Assembly (NCBI RefSeq): GCF_024648885.1
Contig: NZ_JANBBF010000010.1
Location: 558,001-622,000, forward strand
Source of the DNA: Prauserella salsuginis
GTDB lineage: Bacteria > Actinomycetota > Actinomycetes > Mycobacteriales > Pseudonocardiaceae
Direction of reading: 5' to 3'
DNA length: 64,000 nucleotides
Below the pieces are notes generated by a model. It saw nothing but the letters and a program-made list of their open reading frames with translations. It was not told the origin of the DNA and made no database searches. Shown here in pieces: positions 28,350-37,836 of this stretch (position 1 is the stretch's first letter; the number at the start of each line of letters is the position of its first letter). The position numbers and the translations under genes are program-made.

Positions 28350-29390
28350 ATGGCGACCGGAGGGGACGGGGCGACGCCGGAACAGGGCGCGGGCCCGGAA
28401 CGAATGGTGCGGCTGCTCGCGGGTTTCGAGGTGTCGCAGGCGTTGTATGCCGTCGCGAAGCTCGACATCGCGACGGTGATGAATGAGGGCGTCAGCGAGG
28501 TCGCCGAGATCGCGGCGAGCACGGGCACCGACGCTCTTGCGGTGAAACGGGTATTGCGAACACTGACCGACTTCGGCGTCGTGGAACAACGCGGCGACAC
28601 GGAGTTCGTCCTCGCCGATTTGGGCGCGACACTCGCTTCGAACGTGTCAGGGTCGTTGCGTGACCTGGCCATCATGCTGATGGAAACGCATTACCTGCCG
28701 TTCGAGCGTTTCGTCGATACGGTCCGAACAGGACGCCCCGCCGCCGACATCTACTTCGGACAGTCCTTTTTCGAGTGGTTGAACGCTGAACCGGAGCGGG
28801 CGGAACAGTTCAGTGCCGCCATGGCTTCGGTTACCGATGGCATGCAGAGCGACGTGTTTTCCGGGTATCGGCTGCCCGCCGGTGAGCTCGTCGCCGACCT
28901 CGGCGGCGCGGACGGATCGGTGTTGCTCCGATTGTTGCGCGAGCATCCGGATCGCCGGGGCGTCGTGCACGACCTGCCTGCGGTCGTCGCTGCTGCGCGT
29001 ACGCGTGTCGCCGAGGAGGGGTTCGACGGTCGTGTCGATGTGGTCGGCGGCAGTTTCTTCGAGGCGGTGCCGGTCGCCGACGTCTACGTGCTGTCGACGG
29101 TGCTGCACGATTGGGACGACGAATCCTGTAAGGCCCTGTTGACGCGGATCGCCCGTACGGCCGCCGTGGGAGCGCGGCTCGTGGTGGTCGAGATGATCAT
29201 GCCCATCACCGGCGAAGTGCATGCCAGCAAACAGGTGGATCTGACAATGCTGGGAATGGTCACCGGTCGTGAGCGCACGCTGCCCGAGTTCACCGACCTG
29301 CTGGCGAACGCCGGATTCCGCCTGGACCGCGTGGTGCCCACCGCGGAGACGAGTTCGTACGAGATCATCGAGGCCACGCTCACCGGCTGA
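28350..29390 (+). CDS. SAM-dependent O-methyltransferase
   Basis: A 346-aa enzyme of the acetylserotonin/hydroxyindole O-methyltransferase type common in secondary metabolism. It has an N-terminal winged-helix dimerisation domain (to about 100), the SAM-binding motif VADLGGADGS, and the catalytic HDWDDE. The small-molecule substrate is unknown, and no biosynthetic cluster surrounds it. GGGAGGG precedes ATG 28350. Upstream, TTGACA (28245-28250) may be a -35 but no matching -10 was found. Confidence 0.88.
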   Translation: MATGGDGATPEQGAGPERMVRLLAGFEVSQALYAVAKLDIATVMNEGVSEVAEIAASTGTDALAVKRVLRTLTDFGVVEQRGDTEFVLADLGATLASNVSGSLRDLAIMLMETHYLPFERFVDTVRTGRPAADIYFGQSFFEWLNAEPERAEQFSAAMASVTDGMQSDVFSGYRLPAGELVADLGGADGSVLLRLLREHPDRRGVVHDLPAVVAAARTRVAEEGFDGRVDVVGGSFFEAVPVADVYVLSTVLHDWDDESCKALLTRIARTAAVGARLVVVEMIMPITGEVHASKQVDLTMLGMVTGRERTLPEFTDLLANAGFRLDRVVPTAETSSYEIIEATLTG

Positions 29391-29395
29391 CCCTC

Positions 29396-29440
29396 GCGCG
29401 TGTCCTGCACTCAGCACCGCGTGTCCTGCACTCATGCAGG
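29396..29440. repeat. Family B repeat, two units
   Basis: Two direct units of CGTGTCCTGCACTCA lie directly after the methyltransferase stop; the second continues into ATGCAGG, forming a small hairpin. Confidence 0.85.
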
Positions 29441-29488
29441 ACGTCGCATCCGTGCGCCGGTGTCGGGGTTTCGGCATAGGGTGGCGGT

Positions 29489-30040
29489 GTGACGTCGACG
29501 TGGTACTGCGCGCTGCTGCGGGGGATAGGCCCCGGTAACCCGAACATGCGCAACGAGAAGCTGCGCGAGGTGTTCGACGGCCTGGGATTCACCGGCGTGG
29601 TTTCGGTACTGTCCAGCGGAAACATCGTGTTCGCAACGGAAACCACCGACACCGCGGCGCTCGAGGACCGGATCCAGTCCGCCCTGCGCGGCGAACTGGG
29701 AATCGGCGGCGGAACCATCGTGCGCAGCCGCACCGAATTGCAGGCCCTTGCCGATGGCGAACCGTTCGGGAATCTGGAGCACACGCGCGAGACGTATTTG
29801 ACGGCGACATTCCTGAAGTCGCCGCTCGACCCGGTGCCGACCTCGTTCCCGGAAACCGGCGATCCGACGGTTCGCATGGTCGGCTACGACACCGCTGCGC
29901 GCGCCGTGCTGACTGTTTCGGACAACACGTCGTCACCGTTCTTCATGACCTGGCTGGAACGGCAGTTCGGCAAGGACATCACGACCCGCACGTGGCTGAC
30001 CGTCCACCGCATCCTCAAGCGGATGCCGGACCACGCGTAA
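29489..30040 (+). CDS. DUF1697 protein
   Basis: A 183-aa cytoplasmic protein of the DUF1697 family, recognised by the N-terminal ALLRGIGPG-NMRNEKLREVF stretch and VLSSGNIVF. The fold is ferredoxin-like and the function unknown. It starts at GTG 29489; the upstream space holds only family B repeats. Confidence 0.85.
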   Translation: MTSTWYCALLRGIGPGNPNMRNEKLREVFDGLGFTGVVSVLSSGNIVFATETTDTAALEDRIQSALRGELGIGGGTIVRSRTELQALADGEPFGNLEHTRETYLTATFLKSPLDPVPTSFPETGDPTVRMVGYDTAARAVLTVSDNTSSPFFMTWLERQFGKDITTRTWLTVHRILKRMPDHA

Positions 30041-30054
30041 CCGCAATAGTCGGC

Positions 30055-30113
30055 CCTGCATCCGCAACACGCGCTCCGGAACCCGCAACACGCGCCCTGG
30101 AAAGTGCGACACG
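30055..30113. repeat. Family A repeats, reverse orientation
   Basis: Three units reading CCGCAACACGCG in the space between convergent genes. Confidence 0.8.
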
Positions 30114-30210
30114 ACGGGTTGCCGCCCACGTCGTGTCTGCCTACCGGTTCGCGCTGCTCCGCTCGGTCGAGCGGTGGTGGGCGACGGGCGGGAGCAACAC
30201 CGCTGCGGCC

Positions 30211-30252
30211 CTGAATGCAGAACACGCGGTGCTGAGTGCAGGACACGCGGCA
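30211..30252. repeat. Family B repeats, reverse orientation
   Basis: Two units reading TGAATGCAGAACACGCGG and TGAGTGCAGGACACGCGG, in the same convergent intergenic region as the family A units 100 bases away. Confidence 0.85.
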
Positions 30253-30271
30253 GGTCGTCGAACCGGTGCCC

Positions 30272-31708
30272 TCAGAACTGGTAGTAGAGGAACGGGCTGA
30301 AGGTGCCCGTGGCGACCAGGATCGCGGCGTAGGCGACGCCGACCGTCATGACGCCGACGCGGAGGGCATTCGCCTGCTTCGTCCGTGCCGATTCGAGTAG
30401 CGGTCCCATGACCGGAGTCGCGGGCAGCACGAACACCACCGCGGCGAGCAGCAGCAACACCAGCCGCTGATTCGTCAGTGCCGAGGCCGCGACATCCGTG
30501 AGGCCGTCGAAGTCCGGTGCGAACATGTGCCCGATCATCGACAGCGCCTGGCCCAGGTCGGGAGCGCGGAAGAACACCCAGCCGATGATCACGAGCACGA
30601 GCGTCAGGGCGCGCCGCGCGATCCGCGGACCGGTGGAATCCGGCGTGTGCGCCCAGCCGGTCGCGCGTTCCAGGACGAGCAGCGCACCGTGGTACACGCC
30701 CCAGATCACGTACGTCCACGCCGCACCGTGCCAGAACCCCGTCAGCACGAACACGATCCACAGGTTGCGGTACGTCTTGTGGCCACCGGAGCGATTGCCG
30801 CCGAGCGGGATGTAGACGTAGTCGCGGAACCAGCGCGACAGGGACATGTGCCAGCGTCGCCAGAAGTCCGTGATCGTGACCGAGGAGTATGGCCGGGCGA
30901 AGTTCTCCGGCAGGCGGAACCCGAGCATGCGGCCCAGGCCGATGGCCATGTCGGAGTAACCGGAGAAGTCGAAGAACAGCTGCAGCGTGAACGCGATGGC
31001 GCCGAGCCACGCGATCGCGAACGTCATCTCGTCGGCCGGCGTGGAAAAGCACGCGGCGACGAACGGGGCCAGCGAGTCGGCGATGACGGCCTTCTTGCAC
31101 AGGCCCAGCGCGAACCGGGGGAACCCGGCGGCGATGTCGTCCAACCGGTGGTGGCGGTGCTGCGGCAGCTGGTCGGCGATCTCGTGGTATCGCACGATCG
31201 GCCCCGCCGCCAGCTGAGGGAACATCGCGATGTACGTGCCGAACGACACCGGGTTGCGCAGCGCGCGGCGCTCACCGCGGTAGATGTCGACGATGTACGA
31301 AATGTGGTGAAAAGTGAAGAACGAGATGCCGATGGGCAGGGCCAGTTCGGCGACGGGGAAGTCGCCGCCGAACAGCTGCGCGAACCACGCGATCTGCTCG
31401 GTGGCGAATCCCGCGTACTTCCACACCAGCAGGATCGACAGGTCGAACGCGATGACACCGATCAGCAGTCTGCGCCTGCGGGAGCTGCCGCCCAGCCCCC
31501 AGTCGTCCGGTTCGAGTGCGGGGCCCGCGAGGAAGTTCACCACCATGCACGCGATAAGCAGCAGCGTGAACGCACCGGCGCCGGTGGCGTAGAAGATCAG
31601 ACTGCCGACGGCGACGATGCCGTTGCGCCACGCCCGCGGGCACACCAACACCGCGACGAGCATCGCGGGCAGGAAGTACCACAGGAACAGTGGTGAAACG
31701 AACGACAT
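30272..31708 (-). CDS. AlgI-like MBOAT O-acyltransferase
   Basis: A 478-aa membrane protein with about ten hydrophobic segments that belongs to the membrane-bound O-acyltransferases. It carries the family signatures FFDFSGYSDMAIG, WRRWHMSLSRWFRDYVYIPLGGN and the catalytic His in GFWHGAAW. Such proteins pass acetyl groups from cytoplasmic acetyl-CoA to the outer face for transfer by AlgJ/AlgX-like partners; the likely partner here is at 22327-23643. The acceptor polysaccharide is unknown. Confidence 0.92.
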   Translation of the reverse strand: MSFVSPLFLWYFLPAMLVAVLVCPRAWRNGIVAVGSLIFYATGAGAFTLLLIACMVVNFLAGPALEPDDWGLGGSSRRRRLLIGVIAFDLSILLVWKYAGFATEQIAWFAQLFGGDFPVAELALPIGISFFTFHHISYIVDIYRGERRALRNPVSFGTYIAMFPQLAAGPIVRYHEIADQLPQHRHHRLDDIAAGFPRFALGLCKKAVIADSLAPFVAACFSTPADEMTFAIAWLGAIAFTLQLFFDFSGYSDMAIGLGRMLGFRLPENFARPYSSVTITDFWRRWHMSLSRWFRDYVYIPLGGNRSGGHKTYRNLWIVFVLTGFWHGAAWTYVIWGVYHGALLVLERATGWAHTPDSTGPRIARRALTLVLVIIGWVFFRAPDLGQALSMIGHMFAPDFDGLTDVAASALTNQRLVLLLLAAVVFVLPATPVMGPLLESARTKQANALRVGVMTVGVAYAAILVATGTFSPFLYYQF

Positions 31709-31920
31709 CCGGCGGGCCCCCTCGGCTGATCCGAGGAGACCCTAGCTCAGCGGGAAGTCGTGTACGCCCGATACCGGCACCTTGCCGCGGTGTGATTCAC
31801 ACCTGCCGAGGAGATCCGCACCGGCGTGGCCGCACCGTGTCCATCCGGACACACCGTGCCACGCGACTCCCACCGGCCGCTCACACCTGCTCGGCAGCGC
31901 GGTGTATACCCGACCAGTCG

Positions 31921-32024
31921 CGCCGTGTCTTACACGCGCTCGGCCGCGCCGTTTCTCACACCCGCCCGGCCGCGCCGTTTCTTACACCCGCCCGGCCGCG
32001 CCGTTTCTTACACCCGCCCGGCCG
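31921..32024. repeat. 26-bp tandem repeat overlapping rlmB end
   Basis: Four contiguous 26-bp units (cgccgtttcttacacccgcc followed by cggccg; the first unit is more diverged). The last unit supplies the stop codon and final codons of rlmB on the minus strand. Degenerate relatives extend upstream to about 31785. The 300-bp space between the MBOAT gene and rlmB holds nothing else. Confidence 0.88.
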
Positions 32025-32976
32025 CCCGACGGCGCCGGGCGACCTCGGCCATCAGCACGGCGGCGGCCACCGACGCGTTGAGTGACTCGACCTCCGGCGA
32101 CATCGGGATGGACACGGTGACGTCGCAGTTGTCGCGCACCAGGCGGGACAGGCCACGTCCCTCGGAGCCGACGACGACCACCAACGGGTCGGTGGCGATG
32201 TCCAGACCGTCGACGTCGAGCGTGGCGTCCGCGTCCAGCCCGGCGACCATCACGCCTTCGGACGCCCACGACTGCAGCTGCCGGGTCAGGTTCGTCGCCA
32301 CAGCAACCGGCAGCTTGGCCGCGGTGCCCGCGCTGGTGCGCCACGCGACGGCCGTCATGCCCGCGCTGCGCCGCTGCGGCAGCAGCACGCCGTGTGCGCC
32401 AAAGGCGGCGGCCGAGCGGATCACGGCGCCGAGGTTGCGCGGATCGGTCACGCCGTCGAGCGCGACGATCAGTGGCGGTTCACCCGAGTCGTGCGCGGCG
32501 GCGAGCAGATCGTCGGGGTGCGCGTACTCGAACGGCGGCACCTGCAGGCCGAGGCCTTGGTGCACGGCGCCGCCGGTCTTGCGGTCCAGCTCGTCGCGCG
32601 GCACCTCGAGGATGGAGATCCCCTTGTCGGCGGCCTGCTGCACGGCCTCCTTGACGCGGTCGTCGGCGTCGATGTTCAGCGCGACGTACAGTGCCGTCGC
32701 CGGAACGCCGGTGCGCAGCGACTCGACAACCGGGTTGCGGCCCGCGATGATCTCAGGGCCCTCGGCGGCCTTCTTCTGCGCGCGCTGCCGGTTGTCCTCG
32801 CGCTTGGCCTGCTGAGTGGCCTTCTTCTGCTTCGGGTGCCCCGGGCGGTTCTCGCCCTTCGGCGTCGGTCCCTTGCCTTCGAGCCCCTTGCGCCGGTTGC
32901 CGCCGGAACCGACGACCTGACCCTTCTTGGTGCCCTCTTTGCGGACCGCGCCGCGGCGACGGGAGTTACCGGCCAT
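32008..32976 (-). CDS. rlmB: SpoU/TrmH-family 23S rRNA 2'-O-methyltransferase
   Basis: Methylates the 2'-hydroxyl of a 23S rRNA guanosine (RlmB type). The 322-aa protein has a long basic N-terminal extension (1-70), a substrate-binding domain (75-150) and the knotted SPOUT domain with [30 protein letters not shown] and [16 protein letters not shown]. The start lies 4 bases after cysS. The last few codons and the TAA fall inside a 26-bp repeat, so the C-terminus has been re-formed by the repeat. Confidence 0.93.
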   Translation of the reverse strand: MAGNSRRRGAVRKEGTKKGQVVGSGGNRRKGLEGKGPTPKGENRPGHPKQKKATQQAKREDNRQRAQKKAAEGPEIIAGRNPVVESLRTGVPATALYVALNIDADDRVKEAVQQAADKGISILEVPRDELDRKTGGAVHQGLGLQVPPFEYAHPDDLLAAAHDSGEPPLIVALDGVTDPRNLGAVIRSAAAFGAHGVLLPQRRSAGMTAVAWRTSAGTAAKLPVAVATNLTRQLQSWASEGVMVAGLDADATLDVDGLDIATDPLVVVVGSEGRGLSRLVRDNCDVTVSIPMSPEVESLNASVAAAVLMAEVARRRRAAGRV

Positions 32977-32980
32977 GTCC

Positions 32981-34363
32981 TCAATCCCTCACTGTCCACG
33001 ATGGACCATTGGGGGTGTCCTCCACCGCGATGCCCGCGGTGGTCAGCTGGTCGCGAATGGCGTCCGCACGGGTGAAGTCCCTGTCGGCCCTGGCTCGCGT
33101 GCGCTCGTCGAGCAGTGCGTCGACGAGCGTGGCCAGTGCACGGGCCTCACCGCTGTGGCTCGCCGCGTCCTGCCACTGCTCAGACAGCGGGTCGAGGCCG
33201 AGCACGTGGACCATCGCGCGCACCGACTCGGCGAATTCGAGCGCCTTCGTCTCGTCACCGGCGTCGAGCGCGGTGTTGCCGTCGCGCACGGTGTTGTGCA
33301 GGACCGCGAACGCCTGCGGGGTGCCGAGGTCGTCGTCGAGGGCGGCGGCGAACTCCGCGGGGACCTCGCCGATGCGCACCCCGGTCGTGCCGCCCGCGCG
33401 GCGCAGGAACTGTTCCACGCGGCGGTACCCCTGCGCGGCCTCGGCCAGCGCCTCGTCGGAGTACTCGATCGTCGACCGGTAGTGCGGCTGGATCAGGTAA
33501 TAGCGCAGTTCGACGGGCCTGCACTTCCGCAGCATCTCCGGGATCGCCACGATGTTGCCGAGCGACTTCGACATCTTCTCGCCGGACAGCGTCACCCAGG
33601 CGTTGTGCAGCCAGTACCGGGCGAAGCCGTCGCCTGCCGCGTGGGACTGCGCGCGTTCGTTCTCGTGGTGAGGGAAGACCAGATCGACGCCGCCGCCGTG
33701 GATGTCGAACTCCGAGCCGAGGTACGTCGTCGCCATGGCGGAGCATTCGAGGTGCCAGCCGGGCCGGCCGTCGCCCCACGGCGTCGGCCACGACGGCTCG
33801 CCGGGCTTGGCGGCCTTCCACAGCGTGAAATCGCGCGGGTCGCGCTTGCCGCCGGCTCCCGTCTCGCCCTGCTGCACCTCGTCGGGGCGCTGGCCGGACA
33901 GCGTGCCGTAGTCGGGAAGCGACGTCACGGAGAAGTAGACGTCGCCGCCCGAGACGTAGGCGGCGTCCCGGTCGATGAGTCGCTGGATGAGCTCGATCAT
34001 CTGCGTGACGTGGCCGGTGGCGCGCGGCGTGATCGACGGTGGCAGGCAGCCCAGCACGGTGAAGGCGTCCTCGAAGGCGCGCTCGTGCGTGGCGGCCCAC
34101 TCCCACCAGGGCCTGCCCGCGTCGGCGGCCTTGGTGAGGATCTTGTCGTCGATGTCGGTGACGTTGCGGACCAGCAGCACGTCCAGTCCGTTGTGGACGA
34201 GCCAGCGGCGCAGGACGTCGTAGTTCAGTGCGCCACGGACGTGCCCGATGTGGGGGACGCCCTGGACGGTGGCCCCACAGACGTACATGGACGCCGTTCC
34301 ACTGCGTGCGGGATGAAACTCCCGTACGTCCCTGGTCGCGGTGTCGTAGAGATGAAGGGCCAC
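32981..34363 (-). CDS. cysS: Cysteinyl-tRNA synthetase
   Basis: Charges tRNA-Cys. The 460-aa class I enzyme has the HIGH motif (HIGHVRG) near residue 40, the zinc ligands Cys29 and the HHENE region, and KMSKS in EKMSKSLGN. The start is GTG 34363 (VALHLYDT); an apparent longer frame overlaps the HAD gene. Gaps of 17 bases to the HAD gene and 4 bases to rlmB place it in the carD-ispD-ispF operon. Confidence 0.96.
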   Translation of the reverse strand: MALHLYDTATRDVREFHPARSGTASMYVCGATVQGVPHIGHVRGALNYDVLRRWLVHNGLDVLLVRNVTDIDDKILTKAADAGRPWWEWAATHERAFEDAFTVLGCLPPSITPRATGHVTQMIELIQRLIDRDAAYVSGGDVYFSVTSLPDYGTLSGQRPDEVQQGETGAGGKRDPRDFTLWKAAKPGEPSWPTPWGDGRPGWHLECSAMATTYLGSEFDIHGGGVDLVFPHHENERAQSHAAGDGFARYWLHNAWVTLSGEKMSKSLGNIVAIPEMLRKCRPVELRYYLIQPHYRSTIEYSDEALAEAAQGYRRVEQFLRRAGGTTGVRIGEVPAEFAAALDDDLGTPQAFAVLHNTVRDGNTALDAGDETKALEFAESVRAMVHVLGLDPLSEQWQDAASHSGEARALATLVDALLDERTRARADRDFTRADAIRDQLTTAGIAVEDTPNGPSWTVRD

Positions 34364-34380
34364 GCCCGAAATGGTACGGG

Positions 34381-35067
34381 CTACAGCGCGCCGTGCTCGC
34401 GGAGGGCGGCGCGTAGTCCGTCGGTCCGTTCGGCCGTGGGCAGCGGCTCGACCAGCGCGAACTCGCAGCCGATGCCGGTCGCCCCGCCGTCGGCGTCGGT
34501 GTGGTCGCCGACCATGAGAGTACTTTCGGCGGGGCTGCCGAGGCGTTCGACCAGGATCCGGAACACCGCCGGATCCGGCTTGACGTAGCCGACCTCGTAC
34601 GACAGCACGAACTCGTCGACGTAGGCGTCCAGGCCCCTGGCTGTGAACGCGGGCCGGATGTCGAACGCGATGTTGCTGAGTACCCCGACCTTGACGCCCG
34701 CGCCGGAGAGCTCCTTCAGCACGCTCGCGGTGTCCGGATACGGCGTCCACTCGGCCGGGTCGATGAGCCTGCGGTACAGCGCTTCCGCCTGGTCGGTGCC
34801 GGGGACGCCGCTCTGCTTGAGGATCTCCAGGTAGGCCTTGTGATGCAGCTCCGGGTCGAGGTCGCGGTGCTCCCAGGCCTCGCGGTGCTGCTCGTCGAGG
34901 TCGACGGTGAGGGTGACGGGTGCGGTCATGCGGCGCATCAGCTCCGCCTGCTCGTCGGCGTCGAGGGGCCTGCCGTCGTCGTCGACGAGGCCGGTGAACC
35001 ACGACTGCCGGTGTTCGAGCCGGAACAGCGTCCCCGAGAAGTCGAACATCACCGCCTGTATCGCCAT
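34381..35067 (-). CDS. HAD-superfamily hydrolase
   Basis: A 228-aa haloacid-dehalogenase-like protein. Motif I is DFSGTLF, with Ser where phosphatases have the second Asp, as in dehalogenase-type members; motif II is VLSNI, and motifs III and IV are KPDPAVF and VGDHTDAD. The cap domain spans about 15-95. The substrate is unknown, and the missing acid-base Asp makes a simple phosphatase less likely. It lies between ispF and cysS in the operon, a place not filled by this gene in M. tuberculosis. Confidence 0.87.
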   Translation of the reverse strand: MAIQAVMFDFSGTLFRLEHRQSWFTGLVDDDGRPLDADEQAELMRRMTAPVTLTVDLDEQHREAWEHRDLDPELHHKAYLEILKQSGVPGTDQAEALYRRLIDPAEWTPYPDTASVLKELSGAGVKVGVLSNIAFDIRPAFTARGLDAYVDEFVLSYEVGYVKPDPAVFRILVERLGSPAESTLMVGDHTDADGGATGIGCEFALVEPLPTAERTDGLRAALREHGAL

Positions 35068-35139
35068 GCCGACGAGACTACCGGTGCGGCGCTGCGGTCG
35101 TGATCTCCGAGGTGGCCACGTATCCGGCGGCACTCGTGC

Positions 35140-35607
35140 TCAGCGGGGCAGCAGCAGTGCCGTGGCGATCGCGGCGACGCCCTCGCCGCGTCCCGTGAGG
35201 CCGAGGCCGTCCGTAGTGGTGGCCGCGACGCCGACCGGACCTCCGACGGCGTCCGAGAGCACCTGCTGCGCCTCGTCCCTGCGGATGCCGATCCGGGGGC
35301 GGTTGCCGATGACCTGCACGACCGCGTTGCCTACGCCGAAACCGGCCGTCTCGACACGGCGGCGCACCTCGGCCAACAGTTCCGCTCCGTGGGCACCCGA
35401 CCAGCGCGGATCGCCCGTGCCGAACACCGCACCCAGGTCACCGAGCCCGGCGGCGGACAGCAGCGCGTCGCACAGCGCGTGGGAGGCGACGTCGCCGTCG
35501 GAATGGCCTGCGCAGCCGTCGTCGTCGGGCCAGAGCAGCCCGGCCATCCAGCACGGCCTGCCTGCTTCGATCGGATGGATGTCGACGCCTTGGCCGATGC
35601 GGGTCAT
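35140..35607 (-). CDS. ispF: 2-C-methyl-D-erythritol 2,4-cyclodiphosphate synthase
   Basis: Fifth step of the MEP isoprenoid pathway. The 155-aa protein has the metal site GQGVDIHP (Asp-x-His), the second metal His in [12 protein letters not shown], and the conserved C-terminal [19 protein letters not shown]. The ATG overlaps the ispD stop by four bases (ATGA), so the two are translationally coupled. Confidence 0.95.
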   Translation of the reverse strand: MTRIGQGVDIHPIEAGRPCWMAGLLWPDDDGCAGHSDGDVASHALCDALLSAAGLGDLGAVFGTGDPRWSGAHGAELLAEVRRRVETAGFGVGNAVVQVIGNRPRIGIRRDEAQQVLSDAVGGPVGVAATTTDGLGLTGRGEGVAAIATALLLPR

Positions 35608-36296
35608 GCGGTGTTCTCCGTACTCAGCAGTGCTTCGATGACGGCGACGTCGAACGGAGTGTGGACGCCCATGCCGTGCGGGTCACCGGGAACGGGGCGG
35701 GCGCGACCGTCGAGCCGCGTGATCAGCTCGGCGGCGTCGGTGGGGCCCGCGTCACCGGTGAGCAGCTCGGCGAGGACGTCGGCGCGGACGGCGACGGGTG
35801 CCTGCGCGTGCCGGAGCAGCGACCGGTCGCGGGTGCCGTGGACGATCCCCTCGGTGTCGACGACCTTGACCGTGTCGGCGACGGGCTCGACCGGAACGGC
35901 CCCTGCCGCCCCGTCGCGGACCGCGTCGACGACAGCCGAGACCACGGATGCCGGGACGAACGCACGCGTCGCGTCGTGTACCAGCACGACGTCGTCAGGG
36001 CCGGGTGCCGCGGTCGACAGCGCCGAGCGCAGCGCATGATCCCCGGAGTTCGCGCCCTTGGCGGAGTCTGCCTGGGTCGGCTCGGCGGCGAACACGACAC
36101 GGTCGCCGTCGCAGGTCAGAGATGGGTAGGAAGCACGATGCCGTGCCGGTCCCGCCACGACGATCCGGTCCACGCAGCCGGAGTCGAGCAGGCCGTGCAC
36201 GGCATGTGACAACAACGGTTCCCCGCGAACGGGAAGCAACGCGCCGGAGCGCGAAGCATCCCCGTCCCCGAGCGGAACCAGTGCGATGACGTTCAG
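35604..36296 (-). CDS. ispD: IspD-like cytidylyltransferase, divergent
   Basis: By position (between carD and ispF) and fold it is IspD, which joins CTP to methylerythritol phosphate. The first ATG/GTG/TTG-type start in frame (TTG 36239) cuts off the conserved first strand; a CTG at 36296 restores NVIALVP and gives the usual 230 aa, so I use it. The glycine-rich PAAGxGxR-xxxxPK loop is replaced by [14 protein letters not shown], and the positions of the two catalytic lysines (E. coli Lys27 and Lys213) appear to be Gly. [10 protein letters not shown] is kept. It may be lineage-specific or have altered activity. Confidence 0.8.
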   Translation of the reverse strand: MNVIALVPLGDGDASRSGALLPVRGEPLLSHAVHGLLDSGCVDRIVVAGPARHRASYPSLTCDGDRVVFAAEPTQADSAKGANSGDHALRSALSTAAPGPDDVVLVHDATRAFVPASVVSAVVDAVRDGAAGAVPVEPVADTVKVVDTEGIVHGTRDRSLLRHAQAPVAVRADVLAELLTGDAGPTDAAELITRLDGRARPVPGDPHGMGVHTPFDVAVIEALLSTENTA

Positions 36297-36325
36297 GGTC
36301 CTATGACCTTGTGCAATCGCTGGAG

Positions 36326-36817
36326 CTAGACGACCGCGGTTTCGAGAACCTCGTCGAGCAGCACCTCGGCCTTGCCTTCGTCGGTACCTTCGGCGAGCGC
36401 CAGCTCGCTCACGAGGATCTGTCGCGCCTTGGCCAGCATCCGCTTCTCACCGGCGGACAAGCCACGATCCTTCTCCCGCCGCCAGAGGTCGCGCACCACT
36501 TCGGCCACCTTGTTCACATCGCCGGAGGCGAGCTTCTCCAGGTTGGCCTTGTACCGACGCGACCAGTTGGTCGGTTCGTCGGTGTGGGGAGCACGCAGCA
36601 CGTCGAAAACGTGATTGAGGCCGTCTTCGCCCACGACGTCACGAACACCGACGATCTCGGCGTTGTCAGCGGGAACGCGAACGGTCAGATCACCCTGCGC
36701 GACCTTGAGGACGAGGTACTGCTTTTCCTCGCCCTTGATCACGCGGGTCTCGATCGCTTCGATGAGTGCGGCACCGTGGTGCGGGTAGACGACGGTCTCT
36801 CCGACCTTAAAAACCAT
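36326..36817 (-). CDS. carD: RNA polymerase-binding regulator CarD
   Basis: Binds the RNA polymerase beta subunit and stabilises open promoter complexes, notably at rRNA promoters. The 163-aa protein has the N-terminal Tudor-like RNAP-interaction domain (1-55, [14 protein letters not shown]) and the helical DNA-binding domain with the conserved Trp in NWSRRYKAN and [13 protein letters not shown]. It heads the carD-ispD-ispF-HAD-cysS-rlmB operon, as in mycobacteria. Confidence 0.97.
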   Translation of the reverse strand: MVFKVGETVVYPHHGAALIEAIETRVIKGEEKQYLVLKVAQGDLTVRVPADNAEIVGVRDVVGEDGLNHVFDVLRAPHTDEPTNWSRRYKANLEKLASGDVNKVAEVVRDLWRREKDRGLSAGEKRMLAKARQILVSELALAEGTDEGKAEVLLDEVLETAVV

Positions 36818-36909
36818 GTGTCCTCTGCCCCTTTCGCTGTATCCAGCTTAGCACGTCCGACGTGTGCCCAACCAGGCGGCTGCCTTCGTCCTCGCAGGTC
36901 AGTGGGCTA

Positions 36910-36953
36910 ATCATACGGCTTAGGGGGCTTGACAACGGCGGAATTCGTATACT
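36910..36953. promoter_or_regulatory. Divergent promoter region carD / lpqE-like
   Basis: On the minus strand TATGAT (36915-36910) is a good -10 for carD; on the plus strand TATACT (36948-36953) is a good -10 toward the lipoprotein gene. TTGACA (36929-36934) overlaps TTGTCA on the other strand but the spacings (13 and 14) are too short for a standard pairing. The remaining 361-bp gap shows only a small CACGT-ccg-ACGTG palindrome (36852-36864). Confidence 0.4.
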
Positions 36954-37178
36954 CACGCAGGTGGGCCGGGATCCGTTTCCCGCGGTTTTGAAATCCATTA
37001 TGGACATTTTCGCTGTCCGATTCCCGGTGAAGTGCCCGGTCAGGGGTGTCGGCCCCTACCCAGTGTCGTGCTCGCCACCAGGTGATGTCTGCCCGCGGCG
37101 GCCGGGATAGTCTGCCTTTGTACCTCTTCTCCCAGGAGGGGGGGTGACGCGTTGCAGGCGCAAGGAAGGACTCGAGCA

Positions 37179-37724
37179 GTGAAACGTCGCATGATCGGTG
37201 CGGGCATCGCAGGTATCTCGCTCCTCGTCGCGGGATGCAGCGCAGGCCAGATCACGCAGACGGACACCCAGGTCGCGGGCGTCAACGGTGGTTCGACCGA
37301 GGTGGGCGACATCGCCGTGCGCAACGCCGAGCTCGCCTTCCCCGAGAACGTGCAGCCCGCCGCGTACCTGGAGGGCTCGGACGCCGACGTGGTCATGAGC
37401 ATCGTCAACTCCGGCGAGCGGGCCGACGAGCTGCAGTCGGTGACGAGCGACGCCGCTGAGAACGTCGCGATCGCCGGCGAGACGTCGCTGCCCGCCGACA
37501 CCACGCTCGCCGTCGGCCCCGGCAAGCCCGACGCCGGCCAGCTGGACGGCGAGGTCACGCTCGAAGGCCTGAAGCGGGAGATCCGGCCCGGCCAGGACGT
37601 CAGGGCGACGCTGACCTTCCGCGACGCGGGCACCGTCGAGGTGGTGCTGCCCGTGAAGGTTTCGGACGAGCCGCGGCACGACGCTCCCGCCGACGACGAG
37701 GAGCACGGCGGCGGAGGCCACTGA
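37179..37724 (+). CDS. LpqE-like lipoprotein
   Basis: A 181-aa exported lipoprotein with a signal peptide ending in lipobox VAGC (Cys20) and a beta-sandwich domain related to the copper-chaperone/PCu_AC-like fold of mycobacterial LpqE (Rv3584). It ends in a His/Asp/Glu-rich tail that could bind metal. GTG 37179 has AGGAAGGA 8 bases upstream. As in M. tuberculosis it lies between carD and radA. The exact role is unknown. Confidence 0.85.
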   Translation: MKRRMIGAGIAGISLLVAGCSAGQITQTDTQVAGVNGGSTEVGDIAVRNAELAFPENVQPAAYLEGSDADVVMSIVNSGERADELQSVTSDAAENVAIAGETSLPADTTLAVGPGKPDAGQLDGEVTLEGLKREIRPGQDVRATLTFRDAGTVEVVLPVKVSDEPRHDAPADDEEHGGGGH

Positions 37725-37836
37725 GTCGGAATCCACTGAGTCGGAATCCGCTGAGTCGAAGCTCGCCGGCTCGCCGCGGCCCGTGCCGGTGGCCGGCGGC
37801 GCCGGACTGTCGGTGGCGGCCGATACGGTCCCCGGC

